Below are positions 44,673 through 55,854 of a DNA stretch of 64,000 nucleotides, piece after piece. Origin of the DNA: Wurfbainia villosa. Taxonomy: Eukaryota > Streptophyta > Magnoliopsida > Zingiberales > Zingiberaceae. Position numbers and translations under genes: made by a program. Position 1 is the first letter of the stretch. Each line of letters starts with the position of its first letter. A model generated the notes under the pieces. That model searched no databases and was not told the origin of the DNA. It was given only the letters and a program-made list of their open reading frames with translations. The stretch lies in the NCBI GenBank assembly GCA_025175895.1, contig CM045990.1, positions 57,165,704-57,229,703 on the forward strand. The letters run 5' to 3'.

Positions 44673-45843
44673 TGTTAGGGCAATCTCTTGCCGTAATATG
44701 GTTTTGATGGTGTGGCAAAGGGTTTAAGTTAGTTTGATATGTTGATGTGATATGTGCGTTGAAGTCATGCAGGACTTAGTAATTCGCACATGGAGCCGTG
44801 GCGAGTTTCACATCTCATGACTCGTGCCTTGAGTCGGTGAAGGATAGCTTTGCGGAAGCCGTGCGCTTGGAGCATCCGAGGGACCGCCGAAGCTTGGAGT
44901 GAAGCCGGAGGAAGTAGACTTCGAGGCAAGAGACGCGAAGGAGCATTGCAGAGCCGCCGTCGCCGATGTCTTGTCGAGGGCGTGGCGAGAACGAAGAGAA
45001 CTTCGGCGAGGACTCCGAGAAATGAGAGTGGCGATTGTAACCCGGGAAGGGTAGCTCTTAGGTGAAACTTGCCATTTGGCCAAGTGTCGGATGGTTTTCG
45101 ACACACCCGACCGCCATGTCATGGCGATCGACGCTCAATCGAGTGAGTTCGACCGGTATACGATCGATCGGATTGTGGCCCGCCGATCATCATCGTGGGC
45201 GATCGCGCCAAGACCATCGATCGGCTGCGAAGGCATCGATCGATAGATAAGGGTTCGACCAGAATCGTCGTAGCCATCGGGCGTCGACTACGAGCGGCGA
45301 TCGTGATGAGGTCCATCATCCGCCAAGAGTTCCGTTGGACTACAGCGGTCGATCCGACGCGTGTTCGGAGGCCGTTGTAGTAACGCTGACGCCAAGCGGC
45401 AATCGTGATGGCGCAACGGGAAGAAGTTAGCCCTCTCTATAAAAAGAGAGGGTGTAAGCCTTTGAGAGGCTAATGCTCATACTCCAAACAATCTTCCTAG
45501 TGCCCCACAAGCTCTAAACTCTTCTTACTTGTCTTTACTTCAATCCTATTGTAAGAAGAGTGATCTTGGTTGTAAAGGTTACCTCCACCTAGCTTTGTGC
45601 AAAGGAGAGACCGATAGTGATTGGTTTTGGCGGAGTGATTCACCGTGGACGAATCGGACCGTGGATTAGCGGCGTAGCCGTGAACCACGTTATATCTCGG
45701 TGTTTGTATTGCTTGTTCATTTATTGCTTGTCTTAGTTTATTGCTTCCGCTTGCGCTAACGTTTTTGTAGACGAGCAATTTACGACGTCCAACGTACGAG
45801 GGCTATTCACCCCCCTCTAGCCGGCCATATCGATCTCCTTACA
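44673..45843 (+). mobile_element. LTR A4, last LTR of the array
   Basis: 1171 bp, TGTTAGGGC...CTCCTTACA with a proper CA end, followed by the TSD copy TCAAC. The palindrome block at 45110-45415 again differs from A2 and A3. Confidence 0.88.
45431..45452 (+). promoter_or_regulatory. TATA box in inverted repeat, LTR A4
   Basis: Arms CCCTCTCT/AGAGAGGG around ATAAAA. As the terminal LTR it could drive transcription outward into element C and beyond. Confidence 0.65.
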
Positions 45844-45848
45844 TCAAC
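45844..45848. repeat. right TSD of the tandem A array
   Basis: TCAAC, identical to 36002-36006. Confidence 0.88.
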
Positions 45849-46416
45849 TACTGATTCTAATTTTAGTTGAACAAGGGTTGTTTAGCTATTTATCAACACT
45901 CCTATATACCCTAACTTCTCCTAACCATATGATATGCTTATATAAGCATTGGAAGGGTGAAATATTCGTTGAAAATAAATAGGAGAGTTGATTAGGATGA
46001 GATTCAAAGTTTAAGTTTGAACTTTTACCCTTATTTTTTATAGTTTAGATTTCCTATAGGCTTAGGAACTCTCCAAGGACATTGTTGGTGCAATGGTCAA
46101 GGAGGAGTAAGCCTTTAGGAAGAGTTTATCTATCAAGGGATGATGGATGAAAGTTAAAAAAGGGGGAGAGTGAAGAATTGCCTTTCATTGGAATGAAGGC
46201 ATTTATGATGAGTCAGGACCAAGGGGGAGAATTAAGGATCTCATTGGAAGATGAGACATGGAAAACTTTGGTAGACTTTTTGATGTATGTCAAAGGGGGA
46301 GAAATGAAGGGTTTAAGTTAGGAAACCCTCATTATGCTTTGGCATGAGAAGAGGCAAGTTGGGCTTATGTGTTAGCCTAAATTAAAGGTATTGTCAAATA
46401 TCAAAAATGGGGAGAT
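45844..46416 (+). other. 3' non-coding region of element C, last part
   Basis: Continues from 36006 after removal of the array. GGGGGAG motifs lie near 46163, 46223 and 46297. The tract AAAAATGGGGAGAT ends at 46416, next to the LTR. No coding sequence. Confidence 0.7.
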
Positions 46417-46745
46417 TGTTGGTGCAATCGACCTCGGGTCAACGTTGACTAGACTCGAGTGGAGCTCGAGTAGTGTTTTGATATTTGCCAATACGTTTGA
46501 TAATGGTTTGACCATATGTTGATCATATGACTAGTTAATGGTTTAGAACATCCAAGGTCATATAAGGGAGATTGTTAGAGCAATCAACCTCAGGTCAAGA
46601 TTGATCAAGCTCGAATGGGACTCGAGTGGAAGTCCAAGTTTGGAGACTTGGCAAGGAAAAATCCAAGTATGGATACTTGACAATGGAAAAGTCCAAGAAT
46701 GGGTTCTTGGCAAGGGAAAGTCCAAGTATAAAAAGTCCAAGGGTG
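46417..46745 (+). mobile_element. 3' LTR of element C, truncated
   Basis: TGTTGGTGCAATCGACCTCG matches the 5' LTR start at 14034. A second LTR-start-like segment (AAGGGAGATTGTTAGAGC) occurs at about 46564. The hairpin array starts at 46630 and breaks off near 46745. Confidence 0.72.
46630..46745. repeat. hairpin minisatellite in the C 3' LTR
   Basis: Units include CCAAGTTTGGAGACTTGG, CCAAGTATGGATACTTGA and CCAAGAATGGGTTCTTGG. Compared with the array at 14250-14535, the arms are better preserved here. Confidence 0.78.
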
Positions 46746-46861
46746 GAGTATTTTACTAAGGGGGAGAATAAAGGACCTCATTGGAAGATGAAACATGGAA
46801 AATGTTAGTAGACTTTTTATTGTATGCGAAAGGGGGAGAAATGAAGGGTTTAAGTTAGGAA
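46746..46861 (+). other. duplicate of the C pre-polypurine region
   Basis: AAGGGGGAGAATAAAGGACC through AAGGGTTTAAGTTAGG repeats the text at about 46215-46325 with small differences. It sits after the LTR fragment, which implies a local rearrangement. Confidence 0.55.
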
Positions 46862-47046
46862 TGTAAGATAGAGAAAGAGCTAGAGAGGGGGGCGGGGGGT
46901 GAATAGCATTTTTAAAAACTTTTTTTTTTTGTAAAAACTAACTCATAAAGCATAAAGTATATTGCAACGGAATAAGCAAAGGACAAAACCATAGGCACGA
47001 GTGTTTTTTACTTGGTTCACAGCCAACCGACTGCCAGTCCAAGTCC
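46862..47046 (-). mobile_element. short Sirevirus-type LTR end fragment, reversed
   Basis: GAGCTAGAGAGGGG and GGGGTGAATAGC, a T run, GCAACGGAATAAG and TTTACTTGGTTCACAGCC follow the same order as the ends of the F LTRs on the minus strand. It is cut at 47046 by LTR H, whose left TSD would be AGTCC. Confidence 0.6.
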
Positions 47047-48132
47047 TGTTGGTGTAGTAGGCACCAAATAATCGAACCTAGATTTTGAATATGGCAAAGG
47101 CCCAAAGTTAAGGTCATATTGTTATCTAATGAGATGAACTAAGTGTGCAGAGATGATTAAGCTGAGCTAAAGGTCGGTGACACCCGGAGAACTTCGGATG
47201 GAATCGAAGAACCTGAGTGGAAGACCGGAAGCTAAGAGACAAGTCACAAAGGACCAGAGGTAAGCTAGAGTGTGAGTAAAGGTGAGGTCGAGTCCTCCGT
47301 ATGGGGACATCTTTAGGTGGTGATCTGACTAAGACTTCCAGTGGAAGGTCTAGGTCGAGATCGGACAGTAAGTTGTAGTCGATTTTACCGTTACTTTTAT
47401 GTTTCAGACTAACTCTTTGTTGTAGTTGATTAAACAAGCTGGCAGTCGACTGCTGGGTGTTGGTAGTCGATTACTAATGGCATTAATCGACTGATAAGGG
47501 CCATCAGTTGACTGTTATTCAAACTACCAGCTTCGATGAAGGTCAAACTTCATCCCCTTATCTTGGGGTGATGTGGCCTTCTTTGTAGGATCTTGATCTC
47601 AACGACTAGGGGGCTTAAAGGGCTATAAAAGAAGGAGGGTTTCACCCCTTTAGGTTATCTCAAGTGCTTACAAAGTGATCCCACAATGTCGAAGGTCTAC
47701 GACAATGCTATGACACCGAAACACTACCACAACATCGACGACGCACTCTCTACTTCAAGATTCAATCGTCGTCGATATAGTTTTTAGTTGTTGTCATTTC
47801 AATTCAGTGTATTCAAGTGTTTTTAATCGAGCTTTTGATTGCAACGAGGAGAGGTGGGATATTGTCCCTCTACCTCGATCTTTTGGTTTTGTAATCATCG
47901 TCTCGTACCTTCAACGAGGAGGAGACTTTTTAGTGCTTTTCCCCTCGTTCACGGTCTAGTATCGCAAGGGCCTTGGATTAGCAACCGTTTGGTTGTGAAC
48001 CAAGTAAAAATAAATTGTGTCATTTATTTTTTCGTTGCACTACTTTGTTTTTGTCTTAATCGAACGAAACGAAAAGAAATTTTAAGCTCGCTATTCACCC
48101 CCCCCCCTCTAGCGCAATCTTTCGATCCTACA
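47047..48132 (+). mobile_element. 5' LTR of element H, F-related
   Basis: 1086 bp, TGTTGGTGTAGTAGG...GATCCTACA. TATAAAAG at 47624-47631; GTCGAC-type palindromes at 47441-47515; U5 motif near 48090-48114. It is alignable with F LTRs over much of its length. Confidence 0.85.
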
Positions 48133-48146
48133 ATTGGTATCAGAGC
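48133..48146 (+). other. primer-binding site of element H
   Basis: ATTGGTATCAGAGC directly after the LTR. Confidence 0.88.
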
Positions 48147-48349
48147 GGGGGTACTACGATTTGGTGCAACCACCAATCTAGTATCGTTTTCGGTTTTATT
48201 TTCGTATTTTAATTCTTTTTCCATATTGTTTTTTTATTCACAAATTTTAAGCTCTTCTTTACAATTTCTCCCGCACTGCTAATCCAAGACCAAAAGTCTT
48301 GGCAACTTTCGTGTCTCGTCGTTTTTGTGTGCAAGGTCCTTTTTATTAA

Positions 48350-49355
48350 ATGGCCCACATTGAGGGGTACAACACCACCCAACCTCTGTTCTTTAACGGA
48401 GATGATTTCCGTTATTGGAAAGGTCGGATGGGGTGTTTTCTAAAATCACAAGTCGAAACTTGGATAATTATCCAAACCGGCTTTGCTCTACCCACCAATG
48501 ATCAAGGAGAGCTCCTCGACTTCGACAAATGGACCAATGCAACCAAAGACAAATCAAAACCGATGCAAAACCGACTCAAATGTTTCAGTGTGGCTTGTCC
48601 AAAGAAGAGCTCAACTGAATCGGACCCTTCATCAGTGCAAAGGACCTCTGGAAATTAATCGAGCTACACGAAGGGATGCCCGATGCTGAGTTATGTAAAA
48701 GAGACTTATTTTTAAATAAATTGTATAATCTAAAGGTGCATGATCATGAGACTGCCACCCAACTACATGCAAGAATCCAGGACATCATCAACGGTCTCCA
48801 CTCGATCGGGCAAGCCGTCGACAATCGGGACTTAATAAGGTACACACTCAACGCCTTCCCTAGGACCACCTTATGAGCATCCATGGTTGATGTCTACAAG
48901 GTTTCTAGAGATCTATCAAAGATTAGGTTAGATGAGCTCTTTTCGAAATTTGAACTACACGAACAAACTAATGTGGTCCGGGCCGAGAGAGGTGTTGCTT
49001 TGCTTGCAGGTCAGAAAAGAAAGGAGAAGAGCAAACCACCTCCCGAGCAAGAAGAAGGATCCGAACCCAAGGGCGAACCCGAGTCCGAATCGGAAGAAGA
49101 GGCTGAAATAGTTAATATGGTTCAGAGGATAATCCGAAAAGAAAGGGAGCAGTCGAAGAACAAGAAGAAGGGACACTTCAAATTAGACGGCCCAAAAATG
49201 AAGACAAAATGAAAGGGATCAAAGAAAGCCTTTCAAGCAACTTGAGACGAGGAAGAAGAAAGCCAAGGCATCGAAATAGCATTCATGGCAAGACTGGTAG
49301 AGTCTGAGTCAGAGTCCGAAGTCAAATACGAATCCAACTCTGAAAAGTACCTTCA
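48350..49355 (+). pseudogene. gag of element H, broken and truncated
   Basis: ATG at 48350 (MAHIEGYNTTQPLFFNGDD) matches F-aut and F-na. Frameshift(s) lie between about 48545 and 48676. In the downstream frame there is a TGA at 48874-48876 (where relatives have Trp in TTLWASM), a TGA at 49210-49212 and a TGA at 49243-49245 (Trp in ATWDE). The zinc knuckle is eroded: GHFKLDGPKMK stands where F-aut has GHIKSECPKLK. The acidic Ser/Glu region ends abruptly near 49355 and unrelated sequence follows, so the C-terminus and 3' end are gone. Confidence 0.82.
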
Positions 49356-50032
49356 AAGTTATACAATCCAGTACGAACAACTCAGGGATCAAAATCCCTA
49401 TGAAACACCTTATACTAACGCTCCGCTTGCTGTAGCAATAATAGTATACACACCTAGTCCATTACCCCACGGGTAATGATCTAACTAGCACCGTAAGTGA
49501 AAATCCCTAAGACTGTAGTCTTGGATTTCCACAAGAGATGTGATGACTTGACCCCTGTTTTCCGACTAGGTATCAGTCGGTTCTCAAAGGTAAATCACCT
49601 TTTCGACACAGGTTCAAGACTCACAGACTCAACAGGTCATTCCCATGGTCAACTCAAACCACAATTACGAAGAATAACCAACGCACTACCTGTTATTCCC
49701 TGTTATAAACATTAAAAGCATAGCCAACATAATCGGGAGTATAAACACTAAAGGTAACTCCGGTTGGTCGCCTTGATGGGTGAACTCGACCACGAGTCTG
49801 CACAGGTGCCATAACTCTGACTGTATACACCTGTTGAACAAGTCCAGATAAGTATCTACTAAAATATAAGTTATAAGGAATTCTTGCTTCGTGCTGCTCA
49901 GAGCTTATGTCGCTGTCCATCGCATCTCAGAAAACCAAACCGAAAAATAAATCGACTCCCGAGAATCCAAGACTCAAAAATAAAAATCATTATATGGCAT
50001 CGCAAAATCTAGGGCTATGATACCAATAAAGT
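49356..50032 (-). other. putative 5' internal region of element I (minus)
   Basis: A primer-binding-like TTGGTATCATAGCCC (minus) lies just left of the I LTR near 50010-50027. A 75-codon frame (49920-49693, minus) starts MDSDISSEQ but matches no Gag I recognise. The junction with H is near 49356. Confidence 0.4.
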
Positions 50033-52344
50033 TGTCACGCCCCGAGAGTATGCCGAGCTGAAAAGCAAACAGACGACATCTCCTCTGTATATGACAACAT
50101 GTCCTGTTAATACAAGGCCCTCGGGCCCACAATCATAACATAATAAACATAACTAAACCAATACACAGTGGAAACATAATACCAAAACTCACAACCATAC
50201 ATACCGACATATAAATCCAAAACCAACACAGGTGTACACCAACCAACAAGTCCACAATACCAAACAGTACATAAAACTCCAAATACAAACTGAAGTACAC
50301 GAAAGGGAACTAAAACCCACGGGAGCCTCGGAAATGAGATGGGATGGATCTCTGGCGATGCTCCAAGCAGTCACGAAGACTTCTACCTGTTACCTGGGCG
50401 ACAGAAAAACCCAGGGTCCGTGGTAGTGAGTATAACTCAACGGTAATATGAGAGAACATTTATATATCAAATATCACATGTAATTCCATAGTATAATCTA
50501 CAGGTACGTCAGGTATACATCAGCATAATAAATATATATATACATGCATATACCCTCTAAACAATCTGAACAACAAAAGATGCTGACATACCTGACAGTC
50601 AGCTACTCTACCCTTGTCCAATTTGAGCATATATCCACAATATACGACATGACGAGTAATACCAACTCATACTATATGATGATACGGGTCAAAGGTATCA
50701 AATAGACCGACCAACAAGTGTACAGATATCTGACACCCAACCATATAAAAATGCAATAGCATGTATGAATATGTACAAACAAATGCAACATCACAATAAA
50801 CATACATATAGATTGCATCTATATAAACACTAATCACAATCATCCATATATATATACACATGCATATATGTATATATATGGCAATATGAAAAATGTCATA
50901 AGACACGGCAATGAAGCATGCATGGTCATGCCGGCTCACCCTAAACCTATCACGACCCCAGTGTGGCCTCGATGGCTCGACATGACAACTGTCCCAACTC
51001 AACACCAACCACTACTCTCGAGTGGCCGAGTGGGTAGTATGATCGAGTAGCATATAAGTGTAAAGAGCAAACTACACGACGGGGGACCTTGCTGTTGGCC
51101 ACTCCGACAGTCACTACCCATGAGTGGTCGAGTGCCACACACGCAGGATAATGGCATGCAAATCCAACTACCACCGTCTATAGTGGTAGAGTGTTGCTCA
51201 TCAAATGCTCTGCCCTCACACCAATTACTCCTCCTATGAGTAACCGTGGAGGCAGGATGACTGACGACCCTCTCAACCACAAGGGAGACCTAATCGCCAA
51301 CATGCATGTAAATGGCATGAATGCATAGTCACACATACAGACATCCACCACAGACTCTCTATTCTACAGAGAGTCATACCAATCTGATCGACACGCTCTC
51401 TATCCTACAGAGAGTCATACTCAACTGATCATAACACTCTCTATCCTATAGAGAGTCATACCAATCTGATCAACACACTCTCTATCATGCAGAGAGTCGT
51501 ACTCAACTGATCATAACACTCTCTATCCTGTAGAGAGTCATACCAATCTTATCAACACACTCTCTATCCTATAGAGAGTCGTACTCAATTGATCATAACC
51601 AAGCTAGGACCTCCGGTCTGTAGCGACGTACTATCGATAATCCACATGACTATACCTAATCACATGATCCAGAATGGTACACAACACAAGGGTTTAACAT
51701 AAAATTCAATTCTATGTTCAGGACATTACTCACTCCCCAAGATGACCTTGTATCCCATTTATAATTCAAGTTTTCATCCGTACTCTACTAAATACACCTA
51801 ATTACATAACTATAGGCTTAAATGCATCACATCTATAACTCATTATCATGATGAAGGAAAATATGATAACAGCAATAAAGTGTTTAAAAAGGTCAACGAC
51901 TAAGTATCAAGCATTAGAAAAACCAGAGTGGATTTAAGGTCAAAGTGATAATACTATGAAGTTATATACTTCAAGGTTTAGCTACTACCTTACCAGGGTA
52001 GGAAATTACCCACATGATATGTAGATTATGTCGATAGTCTTCATGTCCAAGAATGTCTCGAATCAAAATCCTGTAACATGCAATATATATATCAATAGAT
52101 CTCTAGCATAACCCTAAGCTCTGATTAGATAACCCCTACTAATCATTTCCCTTTATGGATTCATATAATTCCCAGTCATCTCTAAGATGAGAGTTATTCA
52201 TCCTACCTTTTGATCCCACTAATCATACAAGTAATTAGTTATGAATCCCTTTATTCTGAATCAATTCCTTGTCAAAATACAACATACAAATCCACCATCC
52301 ACCCACTATAACAAGGATCATAGAACGATATTACTACTGCACTC
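50033..52344 (-). mobile_element. I-family LTR, reversed, interrupted by element J
   Basis: On the plus strand it begins TGTCACGCCCCGAGAG, an end type common in plant Ty3/gypsy LTRs. It runs at least 2312 bp and contains a 41-bp tandem repeat (51354-51599). It is cut at 52344 by LTR J; the rest should lie beyond J, outside the window. The gypsy assignment is an inference from the terminus. Confidence 0.55.
51354..51599. repeat. 41-bp tandem repeat, six units, each with a 7-bp hairpin
   Basis: Each unit carries a hairpin of the type ACTCTCT...AGAGAGT with a 7-base loop. Two linker types alternate (CATACCAATCTGATCAACAC and CATACTCAACTGATCATAAC), giving an 82-bp higher-order period. Confidence 0.88.
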
Positions 52345-54567
52345 TGTTAGTAATATATGAGAGATGTCCTAAGGCAATCGCCTTATGTATGAACCATTTA
52401 TATGATAAATGAAGATTCACTATTTGAGTATACATGTTTCATGTATTTGATTGGATCTTAAACTCATTTACTGAATATCCACGATACGATTCACAGCATG
52501 AGAGAATTTGTGATTGGATCACAACTAGTGAGTATATCTACATGTGTAATTGTGATGTATCGGAATTATCCCTAGTCGATGAATTGATTGATTTGGACAC
52601 CATCAATTCTGTCGAGACTAGCACGAGGTATACTCCTTAGTGTATCCAAGCAGCTGATTCTCACTAGCTGGAGACATAGTGATGTCCAGAGTTGATCATG
52701 GATGCTAGTTATGGTAACTAGTTCATTGGAGTGACCAGCCGTAAGACTTCATATGGTTCTCTGCATATATAGATATGTCAATGAAGTTCTTACTGTAGCT
52801 TAAGTGCGATGTTCCTTTGACTTGCGGTATTCAAGTCATCTTGATCATGGAGACTTATGCTTTGACATCTTAAGCAAACATCTTCAAGGAGATGTGGACC
52901 CGGGATGATTGGGTATAAGTCAAAGTGATCGAAGGTGTTTGAATAGCCTATAAAGGATTCACCACTCCTTGTGAGGAGATGTATACCCATGGCCTCTCGT
53001 CGGATTGTTACTAAAGTCTTTGGCCAAAGCATTACATGTTTAGAGTAAGGTACTCTTTGATACATGTGCAGTAACTAGAATTCGTAGGACGAGGAAATGA
53101 TACTTGGGCTAGGTGTGACGTAGTCAGCCTAGTGGGGACTGACACTATAGACCATGTCCTGAACCAAGTGGGTATAAGATGAGTGAAGGGAATGGGGCAC
53201 GATTCATTCGAGCTACTGAAGGGTTTCAGAAATAGTTCTGGATCAACCGTTGATCTTTTCGGTTAATTGGGGATCATGATGTACTACTAGGTGCCACTCA
53301 TGATCGTTCTATAATTAATGGTTAATTATAGACGGCCAACAAAAACCGAGAACCTATTTGGTCACACGCACAACGAGCGTAATCCAAAGGATTTAAAACG
53401 AGCTTGAGAATGGGATTCTCAGACCGAGAGAAACTAGGTTTGGTTGGACCAAACATAAAGCGAGCATGAAATCGTTTCAGTCGCAATGGAAGCGTGGATG
53501 GGTCGAGTCTTATGAAGACGTAATGGATGAACCAAAATGGTTTGGTTCTAATCCAATGGAGGAGAATAAACCAAAGGGTTTGGTTTATTTTAAACGAATG
53601 AACCAAAAGTTGGTTCGGTTCGTTTTAACTTAAAATAAACCATCATGGTTTGGTTTATTTTAACTTATCTTAATGGAGCGGGTTAACGGGCCTAATGGTT
53701 ATGATCCAATAACCATTAAGAGAATTAGTTCTCTATAAAAGAGGGCTTAAGGGATAATTAAGCCCTAATCCAAAACCCCTAGGAAAAAGTTGCCGCCCAC
53801 CTCCTTATTGGAGTTTTCGGCGCCAACCTAAACCGCCGCCCATTGCTCCTCCAACCGACGTCCAGAAGGCTGCTTCCTTCCCCCTCGCCAGCGTCGAGCT
53901 GCTGCCGGTTAGTGCTCCGGTGATCTCCTTCAAGTTTGGCATCAAGGTGAGCTCTATCTCCCTTGGTTGGCCGGCGCCTATCACCTCCACCAAAGCTGTC
54001 CAGTTTTCTAGACAGCTTGTTCTCCTCTCGTCGGAGCATCGTTTGGACGACGGTTAGAGCTCCGACAGCGGCTAAATTACCGGGGATTCGATCTCCGGTA
54101 ATCCTCTGAGGTGGAGGACGAAGGATTCGTCAATTGGTTGACGAATACCTCTCCGGAGAAGCGAGTTTTGAGGACTCGTATTAGGATCCGAATTTGGATT
54201 CGGATCGTGATCATCTCTCGATCACGTCGTCTTCAACACGAGGCTAGTAACCCATACGAGGACGAAGCTCGTGGCTTAGCGAAGTCATCCCGAGGAACTC
54301 AGCGTGGATACGGATAGAGACGATTCTAGCGAGGATCGTTCCGGTTGATGCCGTTCCCGCTACACGTCATACGAAAGGTATAACGTAGATAAATTTCCTT
54401 TTATTGCAAATTTAAATTTACGGTTATGTCTACACTTGTTGTACTATGCATGCGTGTGATGTGTGTGTTGTAATAAATATAGATTTATTATTTTTATTGC
54501 TTCCGTTGTGCTCATGTTTGCGAAACGTGATCGAACACACACACGTCGCGGTGCAGGAAACCCAACA
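52345..54567 (+). mobile_element. 5' LTR of element J
   Basis: 2223 bp, TGTTAGTAATATATG...AGGAAACCCAACA. TATAAAAG at 53734-53741 is the likely promoter. Its start repeats at 59554 and its reverse complement at 5334-7522. Confidence 0.92.
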
Positions 54568-54582
54568 GTGGTATCAGAGCCC
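54568..54582 (+). other. primer-binding site of element J
   Basis: GTGGTATCAGAGCCC directly after the LTR. Confidence 0.9.
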
Positions 54583-55854
54583 AGGTTGTGTTTCGACATA
54601 ATCGTAAAAATGGTTTTGCGATAGTCATAATGTATTTCTGGAAATTTTCTAATTTTGGAAATTTAGAAGTATTTATGGAAATTTTTCAATTTTGGAAAGT
54701 CTAGAAGTATTTATGGAAATCTTCCACTTTTGGAAAGTTGGAAGTATTTATGGAAATTGATATTTTCCATAAATAAAATATTTGATTAGATTTTGGAAAT
54801 TTGTTTCCTAATTTAATCATGATTTGATTTGGGAAATCAAATCTTTAAATATTTTATTTCCATAAGTAGTTTTAATGATTTAGGAAATTGGTTTCCTAAA
54901 TAGATTTTCCTTAATCAAATAATTCCATGAATAAAATATGTGACTAGATTTGGAAATTTGTTTCCTAATTTAATTATGATTTGATTTGGAGAATCAAATC
55001 TTAAACATATTTTATTTCCATAAATAGTTATGACATATAAGAAAATTATATACATGACATAATTGTATGTCATGTAATTGCATTAGATGCATAACATTAT
55101 GCCATGCGTGTCGTGACATGTAGATGTATGCCATGTATGTCATGCCATGTAGATAATAGTTATTTGCATGCAAAGAGGATGAGACATAAAAACCCTTAAA
55201 CAATATTAAAGCCTACACCTTCCATTAATATGGTTAGAACCAGAGTTCCGTTTCTTGTTTGGGTTATTGGACTCTCTCCAAGCCCGGCTCTAACCCGAAC
55301 ATGTTCAAACCATGGAATAGTTTAATACTAATATGGTAAGAGTCAGAGGTCAATCGTTAGCTTTGGTTGTTGGACTCTCTCCAAGATGGGCTAATTAGTT
55401 GAATGCGCTCTAACCATATTAAAACTATTTCCTGATTAATGGGTTGGCTTTAACCTGGAGCATCGGCTTGTTGGACTCTCTCCAAGGTCGATGTAAAGGG
55501 AGGTGAAGTTGGGTGCTATGCATATGATGCATACTTGTTAATGTGTTAACAACCCGATGTATGTGTGAACATTCAATTAGTTGATAGCACATTGTGATAG
55601 TTGCATATACGTGATATGCAATCGGTATAGTTGATACCTACCGTCGTAGTTATGAATGGTTTGTTGGACTCTCTCCAAGGTTGTTCATAACTATGATGGA
55701 TATCAGCCCATTCGGAGATGGACCTACGATCTCCCGAAGTGATTTTGGGGTTTTTGAAATTCGAAAAATGAATGGGATTTATAAATGTATATTGATGCAT
55801 TTTAAAAATCATTTTCTCATATATGCTCATTTTGTATTTCTAAGATTGATCATG
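54583..55854 (+). other. long 5' leader of element J with repeats and four identical stem-loops
   Basis: 1.27 kb without a Gag-like frame. The first half is AT-rich with repeated AGAAGTATTTATGGAAAT-like phrases and two copies of a roughly 100-bp block (about 54770-54880 and 54930-55030). The second half holds TTGGACTCTCTCCAA four times, at 55267-55281, 55370-55384, 55471-55485 and 55664-55678. Confidence 0.85.

Larger units (their letters stand above)
36007..45843 (+). mobile_element. tandem gag-only array: LTR A2 - gag - LTR A3 - gag - LTR A4
   Basis: Three direct LTRs (1150, 1194, 1171 bp) separate two internal regions of 3161 bp each. The whole 9837-bp block is flanked by one perfect 5-bp TSD, TCAAC. 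Each internal region has a primer-binding site, a gag, a non-coding part and repeated polypurine motifs, but no pol. Both A2 and A3 end CTCCTTACT before the primer-binding site, whereas terminal A4 ends CTCCTTACA. The copies are very similar outside a few blocks, which suggests recent formation by unequal LTR recombination or integration of a concatemer. Confidence 0.9.
14034..46745 (+). mobile_element. element C: old gag-only Sirevirus-like element split by nested insertions
   Basis: Parts in order: 5' LTR (14034-14554 and 28402-29547), primer-binding site 29548, gag 29612-34809, 3' non-coding region (34810-36006 and 45844-46416), polypurine tract near 46403-46416 and a truncated 3' LTR from 46417. 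Inserted in it are F-na with F-aut, solo LTRs E and G, and the A array. Removing each insert restores continuous LTR or gag text. No pol sequence is found. The 3' LTR breaks off near 46745, so no right TSD can be tested. Confidence 0.75.

Noticed and set aside
51354..51599. CRISPR-like pattern of regularly spaced hairpins
   Set aside because: The spacers are two alternating repeated linkers, not unique sequences, and the context is a plant LTR.
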